A stretch of 64,000 nt of DNA from Saccharicrinis sp963677655 (GTDB lineage Bacteria > Bacteroidota > Bacteroidia > Bacteroidales > Marinilabiliaceae). The notes beneath the pieces are model-generated. The model ran no database searches, was not told where the DNA came from, and worked only from the letters and a program-made list of their open reading frames with translations. Where the stretch lies: NCBI GenBank assembly GCA_963677655.1, contig OY782088.1. One strand, 5' to 3'. Position 1 is the stretch's first letter, and every line of letters begins with the position of its first letter. Shown in pieces: positions 45,795 to 55,649 of this stretch. Position numbers and translations under genes: made by a program.

Positions 45795-48557
45795 ATGATC
45801 CAAAGAATTGCAACCAGGTTCTCCCTGATATTTTTAAGTTTAGCATTATCTTTTTTATTTTCCTGTAGAAATGAAGATGAAATTGTAAATAATGAAGATC
45901 AAGAAGAAAATACCAGTATTACAACCAATTCGGTTCAAGGTATTGTTAGAGTTAAATTGAGTGAAGTCAATACTCAAAGTCTGTCTGTATCATTAAAATC
46001 TAATCAACTATCCACTAGTATTAGTAACATTGACAGTGTACTTAACTCAATAGGAGCTACTTCTTTTAAAAGAACATTTCCTTATTGTGGAAAATTTGAA
46101 GCAAGAACTCAGGCCGAGGGATTGCATTTGTGGTACGATATAAAATACGATACTGCAACTGTATCCCTATCTAATGTATTAGGTCAATTTAAAAATCTGA
46201 ACGAAGTTGAAATTACGGAGCCTATTAGATCCATTAAAAATCAAAATTCAATTTATAAAGAGCTAGGTCCCCTTCCTATAACTGGCACTTCACTAAAAAG
46301 TACTTCTGCTGATGAAGAGTCAAGTTACCCGGTTAATGATCCCTACATAAGTTACCAGTGGCATTATTATAATGATGGCACCGTTACCGATGGTATTGAA
46401 GGTTCTGATATTAACCTTTTTAATGCATGGTTAAAGCAAAAAGGTAATGAAGATGTTATTGTTGCTGTAGTTGATGGTGGAATTGATATTGACCATGAAG
46501 ATCTAGTGGACAATATTTGGCATAATGATACTGAAGACAATGGAGCCAGCAATTCTGACGATGACGATAATGGTTATAATGATGATGTTTATGGATACAA
46601 CTTTGTTGAAAACAGCGGTACTATTGTAGCTCATGATCATGGTACTCATGTGGCCGGAACCATTGGAGCTATGAACGACAACGGAATAGGTGTATGCGGC
46701 ATTGCAGGTGGTGATGCAGAAACTCCCGGAGTCAAATTAATGTCATGTCAGGTATTTGAAACCAATAAAAATGGCGATGATATAAGTGCTGAAAATTTTG
46801 AGGAAGCCATAAAATATGCGGCTGATAACGGAGCTGTAATTTGTCAGAATAGTTGGGGTTATGATGCAACAAGTGAACTACCTGAGAGTATGAAAGAAGC
46901 CATTAACTACTTTATAAAATACGCAGGTATAGATGAAACTGGTACCCAGGTTGGTCCAATGAATGGTGGAGTAGTAATTTTTGCTGCTGGTAATGAAGAG
47001 ACATCTATCAATGCCTATCCCGCAATGTACGAAAATGTAATTTCAGTAGCTGCAAGTGCTCCTGATTATACAATGGCATATTATTCCAATTTTGGAAGTT
47101 GGGTTGACATTACTGCTCCAGGGGGAACAGATTCTTATAACGACAAATTTGATACCGATTGTTATATTGCCAGCACTGTACCTGATAATGAATATGCATA
47201 CATGGCAGGTACTTCAATGGCTTGTCCTCATGTATCAGGAGTAGCTGCACTTATTATTTCTGAATATGGTGGTGATGGATTTACTCCGGATATGTTAAAA
47301 GAAAGACTTTATCAAGGTGCAGTTGATTTGGATAGTTATAATACTGAATATTCAGGAATGCTTGGTGTAGGTTTGGTAAATGCTGCAGCTACTTTAGCAA
47401 ATTACAATAGTACACCTCCCGAAACAGTTACAAACCTTACTGCATCTGCAAAATCTAATAAAGTAACCTTAACATGGACTGTTACATCTGATGCGGATGA
47501 TGTAAAACCAACTGGTTATAAAATTTATTATTCAAAATCTTCTTTTTCTGAAGATGATGTAAGTACACAAAGTGTTTCTGTTTCCTCAGCAACTGCATTA
47601 GTAGGAATTGCGGATGTTGGAGATACAATAACATCAAAAGTAACAGGATTAGATTTCTCCAGTACATACTATTTTTCGGTTGTGGGATATGATGTTTTGG
47701 AATCTTATGGTAATTATTCAGCAAATGCATCTGCAACTACTGATCCTAATAAAGCTCCTATAATTACCACTGATGACGAAACAGGTATTGAAGTAAAGGC
47801 ACATGAAACTCAATATATAGATTTTACAATCACAGAACCCGATGAAGAATCCTTTACTTGGACTTATACAGATGATTCTGGTAATTCTACAGCTTCATTA
47901 ATTAGCGAAAATGTTGTTGAAATTACAGTAGATGGTTTAACTGCAAATGCTGGCACTTACACAGTTACTTTATATGCAGAGGACTCATCAGGATTAGGAA
48001 CTACATACTCTTATACATATACTGTTCTTGAAAACCATACTCCAGTTGTTTCTACAATTAATGATTATTACATTGGCAATCCTGATAAATCTTATACTAT
48101 TGATTTAGATGAATATTTTAGTGATGAAGATGGTGAAGATTTAGAATTTGACATATCCTATGAATCATCCTATTTAAAAGCTACTGAATCATCAAACACT
48201 TTAACAATTACTCCGGTTATTAATGGACTGTCAACAATTACAGTAACAGCTTCTGATGCCAGAGGAGAAACAGCCTCAACATCATTTCAGGTAATGATTA
48301 GAGATGATAATGAGGAAATTGATGTTTATCCAAATCCGGTTTCGGATATTTTATATTTCAGAATGGGAGAAGATATTGACGGTGAATTAAACGTTACAAT
48401 TTATAACAGTAATGGTGTTTTGGTTGATGAAAGAAATACTGATATTTCAGCCTTCGCACCTGGAAGTTTAAATTTATCTGATTTATCAACAGGACAATAT
48501 GAGTTAGAAATTAATTATAATGATTCAAAAATTAAAAGAAATATAGTTAAGTTATGA
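45795..48557 (+). CDS. Subtilisin-like S8 serine protease with T9SS type A sorting domain
   Basis: A 920-residue secreted protease. The N-terminus is a signal that ends in a lipobox-like FLFSC (Cys24). Residues ~40-180 look like a propeptide (FKRTFPYCGKFEAR). The S8 domain (~190-535) has the triad Asp227 (VAVVDGGIDIDHEDL), His282 (DHGTHVAGTIGA) and Ser474 (AGTSMACPHVSG). Then a fibronectin type III domain (~540-650), two cadherin/Ig-like segments (~655-835), and the T9SS type A C-terminal domain (VYPNPVSDILYF ... IKRNIVKL). It probably digests external protein. Its stop overlaps the start of a PorV/PorQ-type gene (ATGA), so the two are translationally coupled. Confidence 0.94.
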   Translation: MIQRIATRFSLIFLSLALSFLFSCRNEDEIVNNEDQEENTSITTNSVQGIVRVKLSEVNTQSLSVSLKSNQLSTSISNIDSVLNSIGATSFKRTFPYCGKFEARTQAEGLHLWYDIKYDTATVSLSNVLGQFKNLNEVEITEPIRSIKNQNSIYKELGPLPITGTSLKSTSADEESSYPVNDPYISYQWHYYNDGTVTDGIEGSDINLFNAWLKQKGNEDVIVAVVDGGIDIDHEDLVDNIWHNDTEDNGASNSDDDDNGYNDDVYGYNFVENSGTIVAHDHGTHVAGTIGAMNDNGIGVCGIAGGDAETPGVKLMSCQVFETNKNGDDISAENFEEAIKYAADNGAVICQNSWGYDATSELPESMKEAINYFIKYAGIDETGTQVGPMNGGVVIFAAGNEETSINAYPAMYENVISVAASAPDYTMAYYSNFGSWVDITAPGGTDSYNDKFDTDCYIASTVPDNEYAYMAGTSMACPHVSGVAALIISEYGGDGFTPDMLKERLYQGAVDLDSYNTEYSGMLGVGLVNAAATLANYNSTPPETVTNLTASAKSNKVTLTWTVTSDADDVKPTGYKIYYSKSSFSEDDVSTQSVSVSSATALVGIADVGDTITSKVTGLDFSSTYYFSVVGYDVLESYGNYSANASATTDPNKAPIITTDDETGIEVKAHETQYIDFTITEPDEESFTWTYTDDSGNSTASLISENVVEITVDGLTANAGTYTVTLYAEDSSGLGTTYSYTYTVLENHTPVVSTINDYYIGNPDKSYTIDLDEYFSDEDGEDLEFDISYESSYLKATESSNTLTITPVINGLSTITVTASDARGETASTSFQVMIRDDNEEIDVYPNPVSDILYFRMGEDIDGELNVTIYNSNGVLVDERNTDISAFAPGSLNLSDLSTGQYELEINYNDSKIKRNIVKL

Positions 48558-49510
48558 TCATTAAAAGAATAATTACAGCATGCATAGCGCTATATGTGTG
48601 TACAAATATATTTTCGCAAGCAGGTTCATTTATTTCTATTCCATTAGACACACGATCTGTGGCAATGGGTAGTACATATATGGCAAATGATAACCATAAT
48701 GCAATATATACAAACCTTGCGGCCAATAGTATCAACGATAAAACATTAGATATCAGTGTTGCATATCGTCCCTGGATTAGTGAGCTTTCGAATGATTACA
48801 ATATCTATTCTTTTTCGGCATTTTACAGCCTTAGTCATAAACATAAAGTAGCGATAGGATACAGAGGATTTAATCTCCCAGAATATACTTTGTGGGATGC
48901 TAATGGTAATAATACAAGTTCCTTTTCTCCAATGGAGTATACCTTTGATTTAGGATATGCCTACAAGTTTTCTGATAACACGGCACTATCAGCCTCGTTG
49001 CATTACCTAAACTCAGAATATGGCCAGGGTTATGATGCCACTTCTATATTTTTTGATTTCGGTTTAAAAAGTAGTTTTAAAGATATTCAGTATGGTATAA
49101 TGGTCAGAAATTTAGGTTCTGAACTTAAATTTGATGATGGCGAGGTTGCTTTGCCTTTAACCATTGGGGCTGGCTTAGGTTATAACAAAGAGTTTACCAA
49201 TAACAATACTTTAAACTGTAACTTAGATATCTCTCATATATCAGGAGCTAATGATGTTTCTGGTATAGGCGGCGGTGCAGGATTAGAATATCAATATAAA
49301 TCAATGTTATCTTTACGCACCGGATATCAGTTTATGGATGAATCGGTTGGTCTGAATTACTATTCATTAGGATGTGGAGTAAAACTAGGTGGTTTATCTT
49401 GTGATTTTGCTTACTTAATGACAGACAACTCTTTAAAAAATAATTATAGCATCTCATTTAGTTGGACATTATTTAATAATAAAACCAACAATGAAAATAT
49501 AGAAGAATAA
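48554..49510 (+). CDS. PorV/PorQ family outer-membrane beta-barrel (T9SS-associated)
   Basis: A 318-residue protein with signal peptide 1-22 (NIFSQ), then GSFISIPLDTRSVAMGSTYMANDNHNAIYTNLAAN, the N-terminal signature of PorV/PorQ-like FadL-fold barrels, and amphipathic strands to the end. PorV shuttles T9SS cargo from the translocon to the attachment complex and PorQ is its paralogue. It starts inside the stop codon of the S8 protease gene (4-base overlap). Because the partner has a T9SS C-terminal domain, this may be a cargo-dedicated PorV-like shuttle. A strong terminator follows at 49536-49578. Confidence 0.85.
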   Translation: MIIKRIITACIALYVCTNIFSQAGSFISIPLDTRSVAMGSTYMANDNHNAIYTNLAANSINDKTLDISVAYRPWISELSNDYNIYSFSAFYSLSHKHKVAIGYRGFNLPEYTLWDANGNNTSSFSPMEYTFDLGYAYKFSDNTALSASLHYLNSEYGQGYDATSIFFDFGLKSSFKDIQYGIMVRNLGSELKFDDGEVALPLTIGAGLGYNKEFTNNNTLNCNLDISHISGANDVSGIGGGAGLEYQYKSMLSLRTGYQFMDESVGLNYYSLGCGVKLGGLSCDFAYLMTDNSLKNNYSISFSWTLFNNKTNNENIEE

Positions 49511-49535
49511 ATAGAATGTGAATGGTTCTATACAG

Positions 49536-49578
49536 CCGGAGTACAATAAGTTATATGATGTACTCCGGTTTTTTTTGC
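49536..49578 (+). terminator. Strong terminator after the PorV/PorQ gene
   Basis: CCGGAGTACA (49536-49545) pairs with TGTACTCCGG (49561-49570), followed by eight T residues. Confidence 0.9.
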
Positions 49579-49600
49579 TATATGCTATTTCTTAAAAAGC

Positions 49601-49936
49601 TTTGGCTCAAATTTGCAGGGACATATTTCTCATTAGAAATTTCTTGATGCAGTTTTTAAGGAGCACATTTCCTATGAGAAATTCTTTGTCGCAGGATTGC
49701 AGAGAGTAATAAAAATTTCTGGAAACCTCCTCGCAGAATTGCATGAGGATATATAAATTTTAGGAAAACGTCTCGCAAGTTTGCAAGAGCATTTATAAAA
49801 GTTAGGAAAGCTTGTCGCAAGATTGTAGGGCCGTTTATAAAAATCAGGAAAGCTTGTCGCAGAATTGCAGGGCCGTTTATAAAAATTAGGAAAGCTTGTC
49901 GCAGGATTGCAGGGAGGTATGATTTTCAACCCTTTA
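49601..49936. repeat. Array of about eight 42-bp tandem repeats
   Basis: Unit starts (cttgtcgc or variant) fall at 49643, 49685, 49727, 49769, 49811, 49853 and 49895, each exactly 42 apart, with a degraded unit from about 49601. The consensus begins cttgtcgcaggattgcaggg and ends with an aaattaggaaag-type string. Units are most alike at the 49.8-49.93 kb end and decay toward 49.6 kb. There are no unique spacers. On the minus strand the period is 14 codons (49672-49941 is open for 89 codons with a CNPATSFPNFYKRP-like motif). Confidence 0.92.
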
Positions 49937-50009
49937 TGCACATCACAAGGATTTTAATGCGCTAAAACACTTGTATTTTAAGGGAAAATAGCAATTAATA
50001 ATAATCATA

Positions 50010-52202
50010 TTAGACCTTTATTGAAAAATGAAAATGAGATCCCTTTCCTTCTTCTGAATCAACATTAATCTCTCCTCCTAACAGGTTTACACAAGCCTTA
50101 GCAATAGCAAGTCCCAAACCCGTTCCTCCATATACTTTCTCAGTAGTGGCACTTCCTTGCTGAAATCTTTCAAAAATAACATCCCTTTTTTCCTCAGAAA
50201 TTCCAATTCCGGAATCTATAACATCAAAAAATAAATATTTATCATCACGTTTGCATAAAACCTTAATAAAGCCCTTCTCTGTAAACTTAACTGCATTACT
50301 AATTAAATTAATGAGAATTTGCTTTAACCTCATCTCATCAGTATAGACTAATAGATTAATTGCTTGAAGATCAAAAATCAATTCTATATCTGTTTTATTC
50401 TTGGTAAGTAAAAATGAATTGAAAAAATCCTGAACTTCATCTAATAAGGTCGTTAAATTAACATGTGTTTTTACAATATCAACCTGCCCTGTATCTATTT
50501 TAGATATATCAATAATATCATTAATAAGTAGTAGTAAATGCTCTCCACTATTAATAATAATATCAGCAAATCTTACCATATCTTCCCGGGTATTATCTTC
50601 ATCCTTTAAAAATGAAGAAAAGCCAATAATTGCATTCATTGGCGTACGAATTTCATGACTTACATTTGCTAAAAAAGCAGATTTAAAACGATCACTTTGT
50701 TCTGCCTTTTCCTTTGCGCTAATTAATCGATTCTGTAATTCCTTTTGCTCTGTAATATCCTGTATTACACCATAAATAAAATCTATCTCTTTATTACGAT
50801 TCCTCTCAACATATCCCCTCACAAAAACATAAAACAATTCACCGTTTTTCTTTATTCCCCTATGCTCATGTTCATAAAAGTTTTCATTTGGCGATAAGTT
50901 TTTTAGAATATCCATTAGATTATGATAATCTTCTGGTGGCATTAAATTTTTAAATAAATCAATATCTAATACTAGTTCATCCTTTTCATATCCAAATAAT
51001 GAATATACTTCATCGCTCCACAATACAGCATTATCTCTATATGAAACTTCAAAATTCCCGATTCTGGCTATTCTCTGAGATTCTTTAAGAATTTTCTGAT
51101 TTTTTAGTAAGTCTATTTCATGTTTTTTACGATCTGAAATATCTCTAACAAAACTTAACGTATATCCTTCATTATTTATCCAAATATAAAGCACATTGAC
51201 ATCTACCGGAATAATCTCTCCAGTCTTTTTTCGATGCCTTGCCTCAAAAGTAAAACTCCTATTTTCCTTGGAAGAAAAAAAGTTTGATAAATCTATTCTT
51301 GGATCATTTTCAACAAAATCTATATCTATATCATAAATGCTTAAGTGACGAAACTCTTCTTTTGTATACCCCAGCATATCACATGCACCTTTATTTACAT
51401 ACTGAAAATATAAGTCTTTCATGTCGCCCCAATAAATAGCATCAGAAGCATAATCTAAAGAATTATATAGTCTGTTAATATATGTATCTCTTGCTTTTTC
51501 TTTGGTAATATCTTTAATATACAGAATGATTACATCATTAGCTCTTGTTTCATCGGTGGATACAATTGTTATTTCAACTGGAATAGATGAACCATCTTTT
51601 CCTACAAATTCTGAATTTATAATGTTTGATTTTGATGATGTTTGTGTAAAGAATGAGGTCCAATTTTTATGATATTCTGACTCTGACAAATTTTTATCAA
51701 TATCAAAAATATTTAATTTTGATAGTGTTTGAAATGAGTATCCTAAAATATCACATAAAACTTTATTGGCATATTTGATAACTCCAGAACTGTTAATCCA
51801 GGCTATACCTGATAAACTATTATATAATGTCTGATTTAATAACTGAGAGTGTACTATATCGGTAATATCTATTAGTTTTCCTGATACCAACACATACTCA
51901 TTGTTTTTTGTAAAACTCCAATTAACGGTTATCTGTTTATTTTTATAACTATTAATCTGATTAGTATAATGACTGATAGTACAACCATCATTAATCAATT
52001 TTGTCCACTGAGCTTTAAATTCCTTTTGATTGATTAGATTAAATATATTGGCATTACATGAAGCGAAATCAGTTTCAATCCATAAATTTTTCCATTCATC
52101 ATTTACTTTTAGAACATCACCATTAATATTAGTAATGCAGCTAATTTTTTCACTCTCATTAAAGAAAAAATCAAAAATTGTATTTTGAAAAGGGTCTGAC
52201 AT
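50010..52202 (-). CDS. Orphan multi-PAS sensor histidine kinase
   Basis: A 730-residue protein with no signal peptide or membrane helix, so cytoplasmic. Four PAS/S-box modules (~10-120, ~125-245, ~250-370 with FQYVNKGACDMLGYTKEEF, ~380-495 with VLWSDEVYSLFGYEKDEL) precede HisKA (FLANVSHEIRTPMNAIIGFS) and HATPase (NLISNAVKFTEKGF, VIDSGIGISEEKRDVIFERF, YGGTGLGLAIAKACV). No receiver domain or adjacent response regulator is present. Ligand and target are unknown. It is convergent with the protease/PorV genes and not linked by operon to the sugar genes. Confidence 0.94.
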   Translation of the reverse strand: MSDPFQNTIFDFFFNESEKISCITNINGDVLKVNDEWKNLWIETDFASCNANIFNLINQKEFKAQWTKLINDGCTISHYTNQINSYKNKQITVNWSFTKNNEYVLVSGKLIDITDIVHSQLLNQTLYNSLSGIAWINSSGVIKYANKVLCDILGYSFQTLSKLNIFDIDKNLSESEYHKNWTSFFTQTSSKSNIINSEFVGKDGSSIPVEITIVSTDETRANDVIILYIKDITKEKARDTYINRLYNSLDYASDAIYWGDMKDLYFQYVNKGACDMLGYTKEEFRHLSIYDIDIDFVENDPRIDLSNFFSSKENRSFTFEARHRKKTGEIIPVDVNVLYIWINNEGYTLSFVRDISDRKKHEIDLLKNQKILKESQRIARIGNFEVSYRDNAVLWSDEVYSLFGYEKDELVLDIDLFKNLMPPEDYHNLMDILKNLSPNENFYEHEHRGIKKNGELFYVFVRGYVERNRNKEIDFIYGVIQDITEQKELQNRLISAKEKAEQSDRFKSAFLANVSHEIRTPMNAIIGFSSFLKDEDNTREDMVRFADIIINSGEHLLLLINDIIDISKIDTGQVDIVKTHVNLTTLLDEVQDFFNSFLLTKNKTDIELIFDLQAINLLVYTDEMRLKQILINLISNAVKFTEKGFIKVLCKRDDKYLFFDVIDSGIGISEEKRDVIFERFQQGSATTEKVYGGTGLGLAIAKACVNLLGGEINVDSEEGKGSHFHFSIKV

Positions 52203-53137
52203 ACAAACATTTTTATTCTTTAATGCTTTCTCATATCCTCCAATATATATCCTAAAACATAGGGAAAAGTCTATTATAACTTAGCTATGAGGGTTTGATA
52301 TTATGTATAAATTGAAAATGAAAAGCACACACACTTTTACACTGTAGACTAAGTCTGTAATCCTGTATGATTTATAACTCGAAAATAAAAAATATGTTTT
52401 GTTTTTAATACATATTCTCTCTTTTACATAACAATTTAAACCAAATGAAAGAATGAGTCAAATAATTGATAATCAATTATCAAATCAATAACCTGGAAGA
52501 TATAGGAAGTGTAAAGTTAGTTTAGTATGTCAATCAAGGGTTGAAAGTAATGGTTTAAAAGGCTGAAAGCCTTATATATCATAACTTGGGGTATCACGCC
52601 AAGGCCTAGAGCGAAATACCCATTCAGGCTGTAAGTCTTAAATATCAACCATAAGTTTCAGGCTTTCAGCCTGATATTTACTTCTCGACTAATACAAGGG
52701 GCGATACCCCTTGTTGTGATGTTTCGGGCTTTCAGCCTTTTGAATAGGATAAATCCAACACTTGATTCACATTTAATATAAATTTTCTAACCGATACACT
52801 TTTAATCGCAAAAATAAATACATAATTATTAGTAAACTATGGAATCTCCGTTATTGGGTTATAACGAACGTTCAATAAATACAAAAAACAGCACAACATA
52901 TTGCATAATGTAATAGTAAAAAGTATATCATATACGATTAATCCATTGCATCATTTTAGTATTCATAAAATAACATTTAAGTATTTTTCGGCCTATGAAT
53001 TGAAAAAGAAAAAATGCATATATATGTATAATATGTAAATAAAGGTGAGTTCTTAATTTAAAATGAATCGAAATGATCCCGTTAAAGTACACTTCGATTC
53101 TCCTATGTTTTTTAAAAAAAATAAAGGTTATTTTTTT
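52203..53137. other. Long spacer (935 bp) with composite palindrome copy C
   Basis: Between the histidine kinase start and the GH94 stop. It holds composite palindrome copy C (52528-52768) and a short palindrome ttgataatcaattatcaa near 52467. The rest is AT-rich with no credible coding sequence. The kinase promoter should lie near 52203-52450. Confidence 0.8.
52528..52768 (+). repeat. Composite palindromic intergenic repeat, copy C (241 bp)
   Basis: Same length as copy A and closely similar to its reverse complement, flanks included (left tgtcaatcaaggg, right aaatccaacacttgattc). Blocks in order: aaggctgaaagcctt, cttggggtatcacgccaag, tcaggctgtaagtctt, aggctttcagcctga, acaaggggcgataccccttg, cgggctttcagcctt. 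Some stem pairs have diverged, for example a cacgcc where a gcccc-type arm is expected. Confidence 0.9.
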
Positions 53138-55573
53138 CTAAAGCATTTCAACCACTACTTTGTGCACTGTATCCGAATTCAACACAGGGATTATATTGCC
53201 TTCAATAGCTTTGCCATCAACAGTAAGTTGTTTAACGCCTTTATTTTTCTCTCCTGTCTTAATTTGTATTTCGTAAGTTGCACCACGGAATTTACGGGTA
53301 AAGGTATAATCACTAAAATCATTAGGAATACATGGATCTACAATTAATCCATTGTAATCTGGACGAACTCCCAGAATATATTGGGTAATGGCATAAAAGT
53401 TCCATGATGCAGTTCCTGTCAACCATGAGTTTTTAGCTTCACCAGGCTTATAGGCATCTTTACCTGCCACCATTTGGGCATAAACATAAGGTTCTGTCCT
53501 GTGAAGATCGCTGATGTTTTCAAGGTAAGCAGGACAAATCTTTTTATAGTATTCCCATGCTCTGTTTCCTCTGCCAATTACTGTTTCGCCAATCATTATC
53601 CAAGGATTATTATGACAGAATATACCTGCATTTTCTTTATATCCTTTTGGGTAAGTAGATATCTCACCATATTCAATATAGTATTTTGTAAATGCAGGGT
53701 TGTTTAACACTATTCCATATTCACAATCCAAGCGTTCTTTTACAGAGTCTAATGCTTTTTCACATAAGCCTTCTTCTTTTCCGATGCCGGCCATGGTACA
53801 CCAACCTTGCGATTCAATAAAGATCTTTCCTTCCTCGTTTTCGTCAGAACCAACTTTTTTCCCGTAGAAATCATAAGCACGTAAGAACCATTCTCCATCC
53901 CATCCAAAGTCTTTTACTGCCTTGATCATTTTATCCACTTCAGCATGAGCTCTTGCTGCTTCTTCTGTTTTGCCCAGTTCCTTACATAATTCCACATAAT
54001 CAGTTCCATAAACCACAAACAGTCCGGCAATCATCACCGATTCTGCTTTTGAGCCTTTGGTGTTGTTCTCTGTTGTCTGGAATGATTCATTAGGATCTTT
54101 AGAGAAGCAATTCAAATTCAGACAGTCATTCCAATCGGCACGACCGATTAGTGGCAATCCATTTGGTCCCAAATTATTCACCACATGATTAAATGAAATA
54201 GTGAGGTGCTCAAACATGGTTTTAGCCAGACTCTCATCATTATCAAAAGGAACCATTTCATCCAGAATTGAGAAATCACCTGATTCTTTAATATAACTTA
54301 CAGTTCCTAAAATTAACCACATTGGATCATCGTTGAAACCTCCTCCTAAAGTATGATTTCCACGTTTTGTTAGAGGCTGATACTGGTGATAACATCCTCC
54401 GTCAGGAAACTGTGTGGATGCTATATCTATAATTCGTTCGCGTGCTCTTTCCGGAATCTGGTGTACAAATCCAATCAAATCCTGGTTTGAATCACGGAAT
54501 CCCATTCCTCGACCAATTCCCACCTCAAAGAAGGAAGCGGAACGCGACATATTGAAAGTCACCATACATTGGTATTGATTCCAGATGTTCACCATACGGT
54601 TCAACTCTGGCTGATCACTACATACATTAATCACGCTTAGGAGGTTGTCCCAATATTCAGCTAAATCAGTTAAAGCAGCATCTACTTTTTCAACAGTATT
54701 GAATTTCTCAATCACCTGCTTTGCCTTGGTTTTATTGATTACACCTTTACTTTCCCACTTCTCTTCTTCCGGGTTTTCAACATACCCCAATACAAAGATC
54801 AAATCTTTCGATTCACCTGGTTTAAGAGTTACTTCAATATAATGAGATGCAATTGGTGACCATCCATGAGCTTCTGTATTGGTTGGCTGTCCGTTTAATA
54901 CAGCTTGTGGTTCTGACAATTCGTTATACAAGCCCACAAAGCTTTCTCTATCGGTCTCAAATCCCTGAATTGGAGTATTTACATGAAAGAATGCATAATG
55001 ATTTCTACGTTCTTTATACTCGGTTTTATGATACAATGTAGATTCATCAATCTCAACCTCACCTGTTGAAAGGTTGCGCTGCAGGTTATTCTGATCATCC
55101 TCTGCATTCCATAAACACCACTCTAAAAACGAGAATAATTTGATACTTTTCTCTTTATCAGATTCGTTAGTAAGCTTTATTTTATGAACTTCAGCCCAGG
55201 TTTTTAAGGGAATAAAAAAGGTACTTTCTGCCTTTAGTCCATTTTTAACGCCTGTAACTTTAGTGTAACTCATTCCATGACGGCACTCATAACTATCCAA
55301 TGGTGTTTTGGTTGGCTTCCATCCCGGATTCCAGATTGTATCTTCATCTTTGATATAATAATAACGACCGCCATTATCCATTGGAACGTTATTATATCGG
55401 TATCTTGTTAGTCTACGGAATTTTGCATCTTTATAAAATGCATATCCCCCAGCAGAGTTGGATACTAATCCAAAGAAATCTTCATTTCCTAAATAGTTAA
55501 TCCATGGAAATGGTGTTTGTGGATTGGTAATTACATATTCTCTGTTATCATCATCAAAAAAACCGTATTGCAT
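53138..55573 (-). CDS. Cellobiose phosphorylase, GH94
   Basis: An 811-residue cytoplasmic enzyme (no signal peptide) of normal length for cellobiose phosphorylase. N-terminal beta-sandwich (~1-280, QYGFFDDDNREYVITNPQTP), helical linker, (alpha/alpha)6 barrel with GMGFRDSNQDLIGFVHQIPE, STQFPDGGCYHQYQPLTK, GGGFNDDPMWLI and the catalytic Asp483 in LIGRADWNDCLNL; C-terminal sandwich. It splits cellobiose with phosphate into glucose 1-phosphate and glucose. Last gene of the second sugar operon, behind the sugar symporter, consistent with intracellular use of an imported cello-disaccharide. Other GH94 specificities (cellodextrin, chitobiose) are less likely from these motifs. Confidence 0.9.
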   Translation of the reverse strand: MQYGFFDDDNREYVITNPQTPFPWINYLGNEDFFGLVSNSAGGYAFYKDAKFRRLTRYRYNNVPMDNGGRYYYIKDEDTIWNPGWKPTKTPLDSYECRHGMSYTKVTGVKNGLKAESTFFIPLKTWAEVHKIKLTNESDKEKSIKLFSFLEWCLWNAEDDQNNLQRNLSTGEVEIDESTLYHKTEYKERRNHYAFFHVNTPIQGFETDRESFVGLYNELSEPQAVLNGQPTNTEAHGWSPIASHYIEVTLKPGESKDLIFVLGYVENPEEEKWESKGVINKTKAKQVIEKFNTVEKVDAALTDLAEYWDNLLSVINVCSDQPELNRMVNIWNQYQCMVTFNMSRSASFFEVGIGRGMGFRDSNQDLIGFVHQIPERARERIIDIASTQFPDGGCYHQYQPLTKRGNHTLGGGFNDDPMWLILGTVSYIKESGDFSILDEMVPFDNDESLAKTMFEHLTISFNHVVNNLGPNGLPLIGRADWNDCLNLNCFSKDPNESFQTTENNTKGSKAESVMIAGLFVVYGTDYVELCKELGKTEEAARAHAEVDKMIKAVKDFGWDGEWFLRAYDFYGKKVGSDENEEGKIFIESQGWCTMAGIGKEEGLCEKALDSVKERLDCEYGIVLNNPAFTKYYIEYGEISTYPKGYKENAGIFCHNNPWIMIGETVIGRGNRAWEYYKKICPAYLENISDLHRTEPYVYAQMVAGKDAYKPGEAKNSWLTGTASWNFYAITQYILGVRPDYNGLIVDPCIPNDFSDYTFTRKFRGATYEIQIKTGEKNKGVKQLTVDGKAIEGNIIPVLNSDTVHKVVVEML

Positions 55574-55649
55574 ATGTTTTGTATTAATGTATTTTATACT
55601 AGTTGTTGATTTTTTTCCCAGAGCTCACACACTGGGTTATTGTATTGCG

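Larger units (their letters stand above)
49511..50009. other. Spacer with terminator and 42-bp tandem array
   Basis: 499 bases between convergent genes. It holds the protease/PorV terminator (49536-49578) and an array of about eight 42-bp units (49601-49936). No accepted gene. Confidence 0.85.

Noticed and set aside
49601..49936. CRISPR array
   Set aside because: Units are contiguous 42-bp repeats with no unique spacers and no cas genes nearby.
49672..49941. 89-codon minus-strand ORF with 14-residue repeats as a gene
   Set aside because: The frame exists only because the 42-bp repeat period is a multiple of three; no signal peptide, ribosome-site or family evidence. Recorded as a repeat and a finding instead.
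53063..53347. 94-codon plus-strand ORF at the 3' end of GH94
   Set aside because: Mostly antisense to the GH94 C-terminus, no domain or plausible start context.
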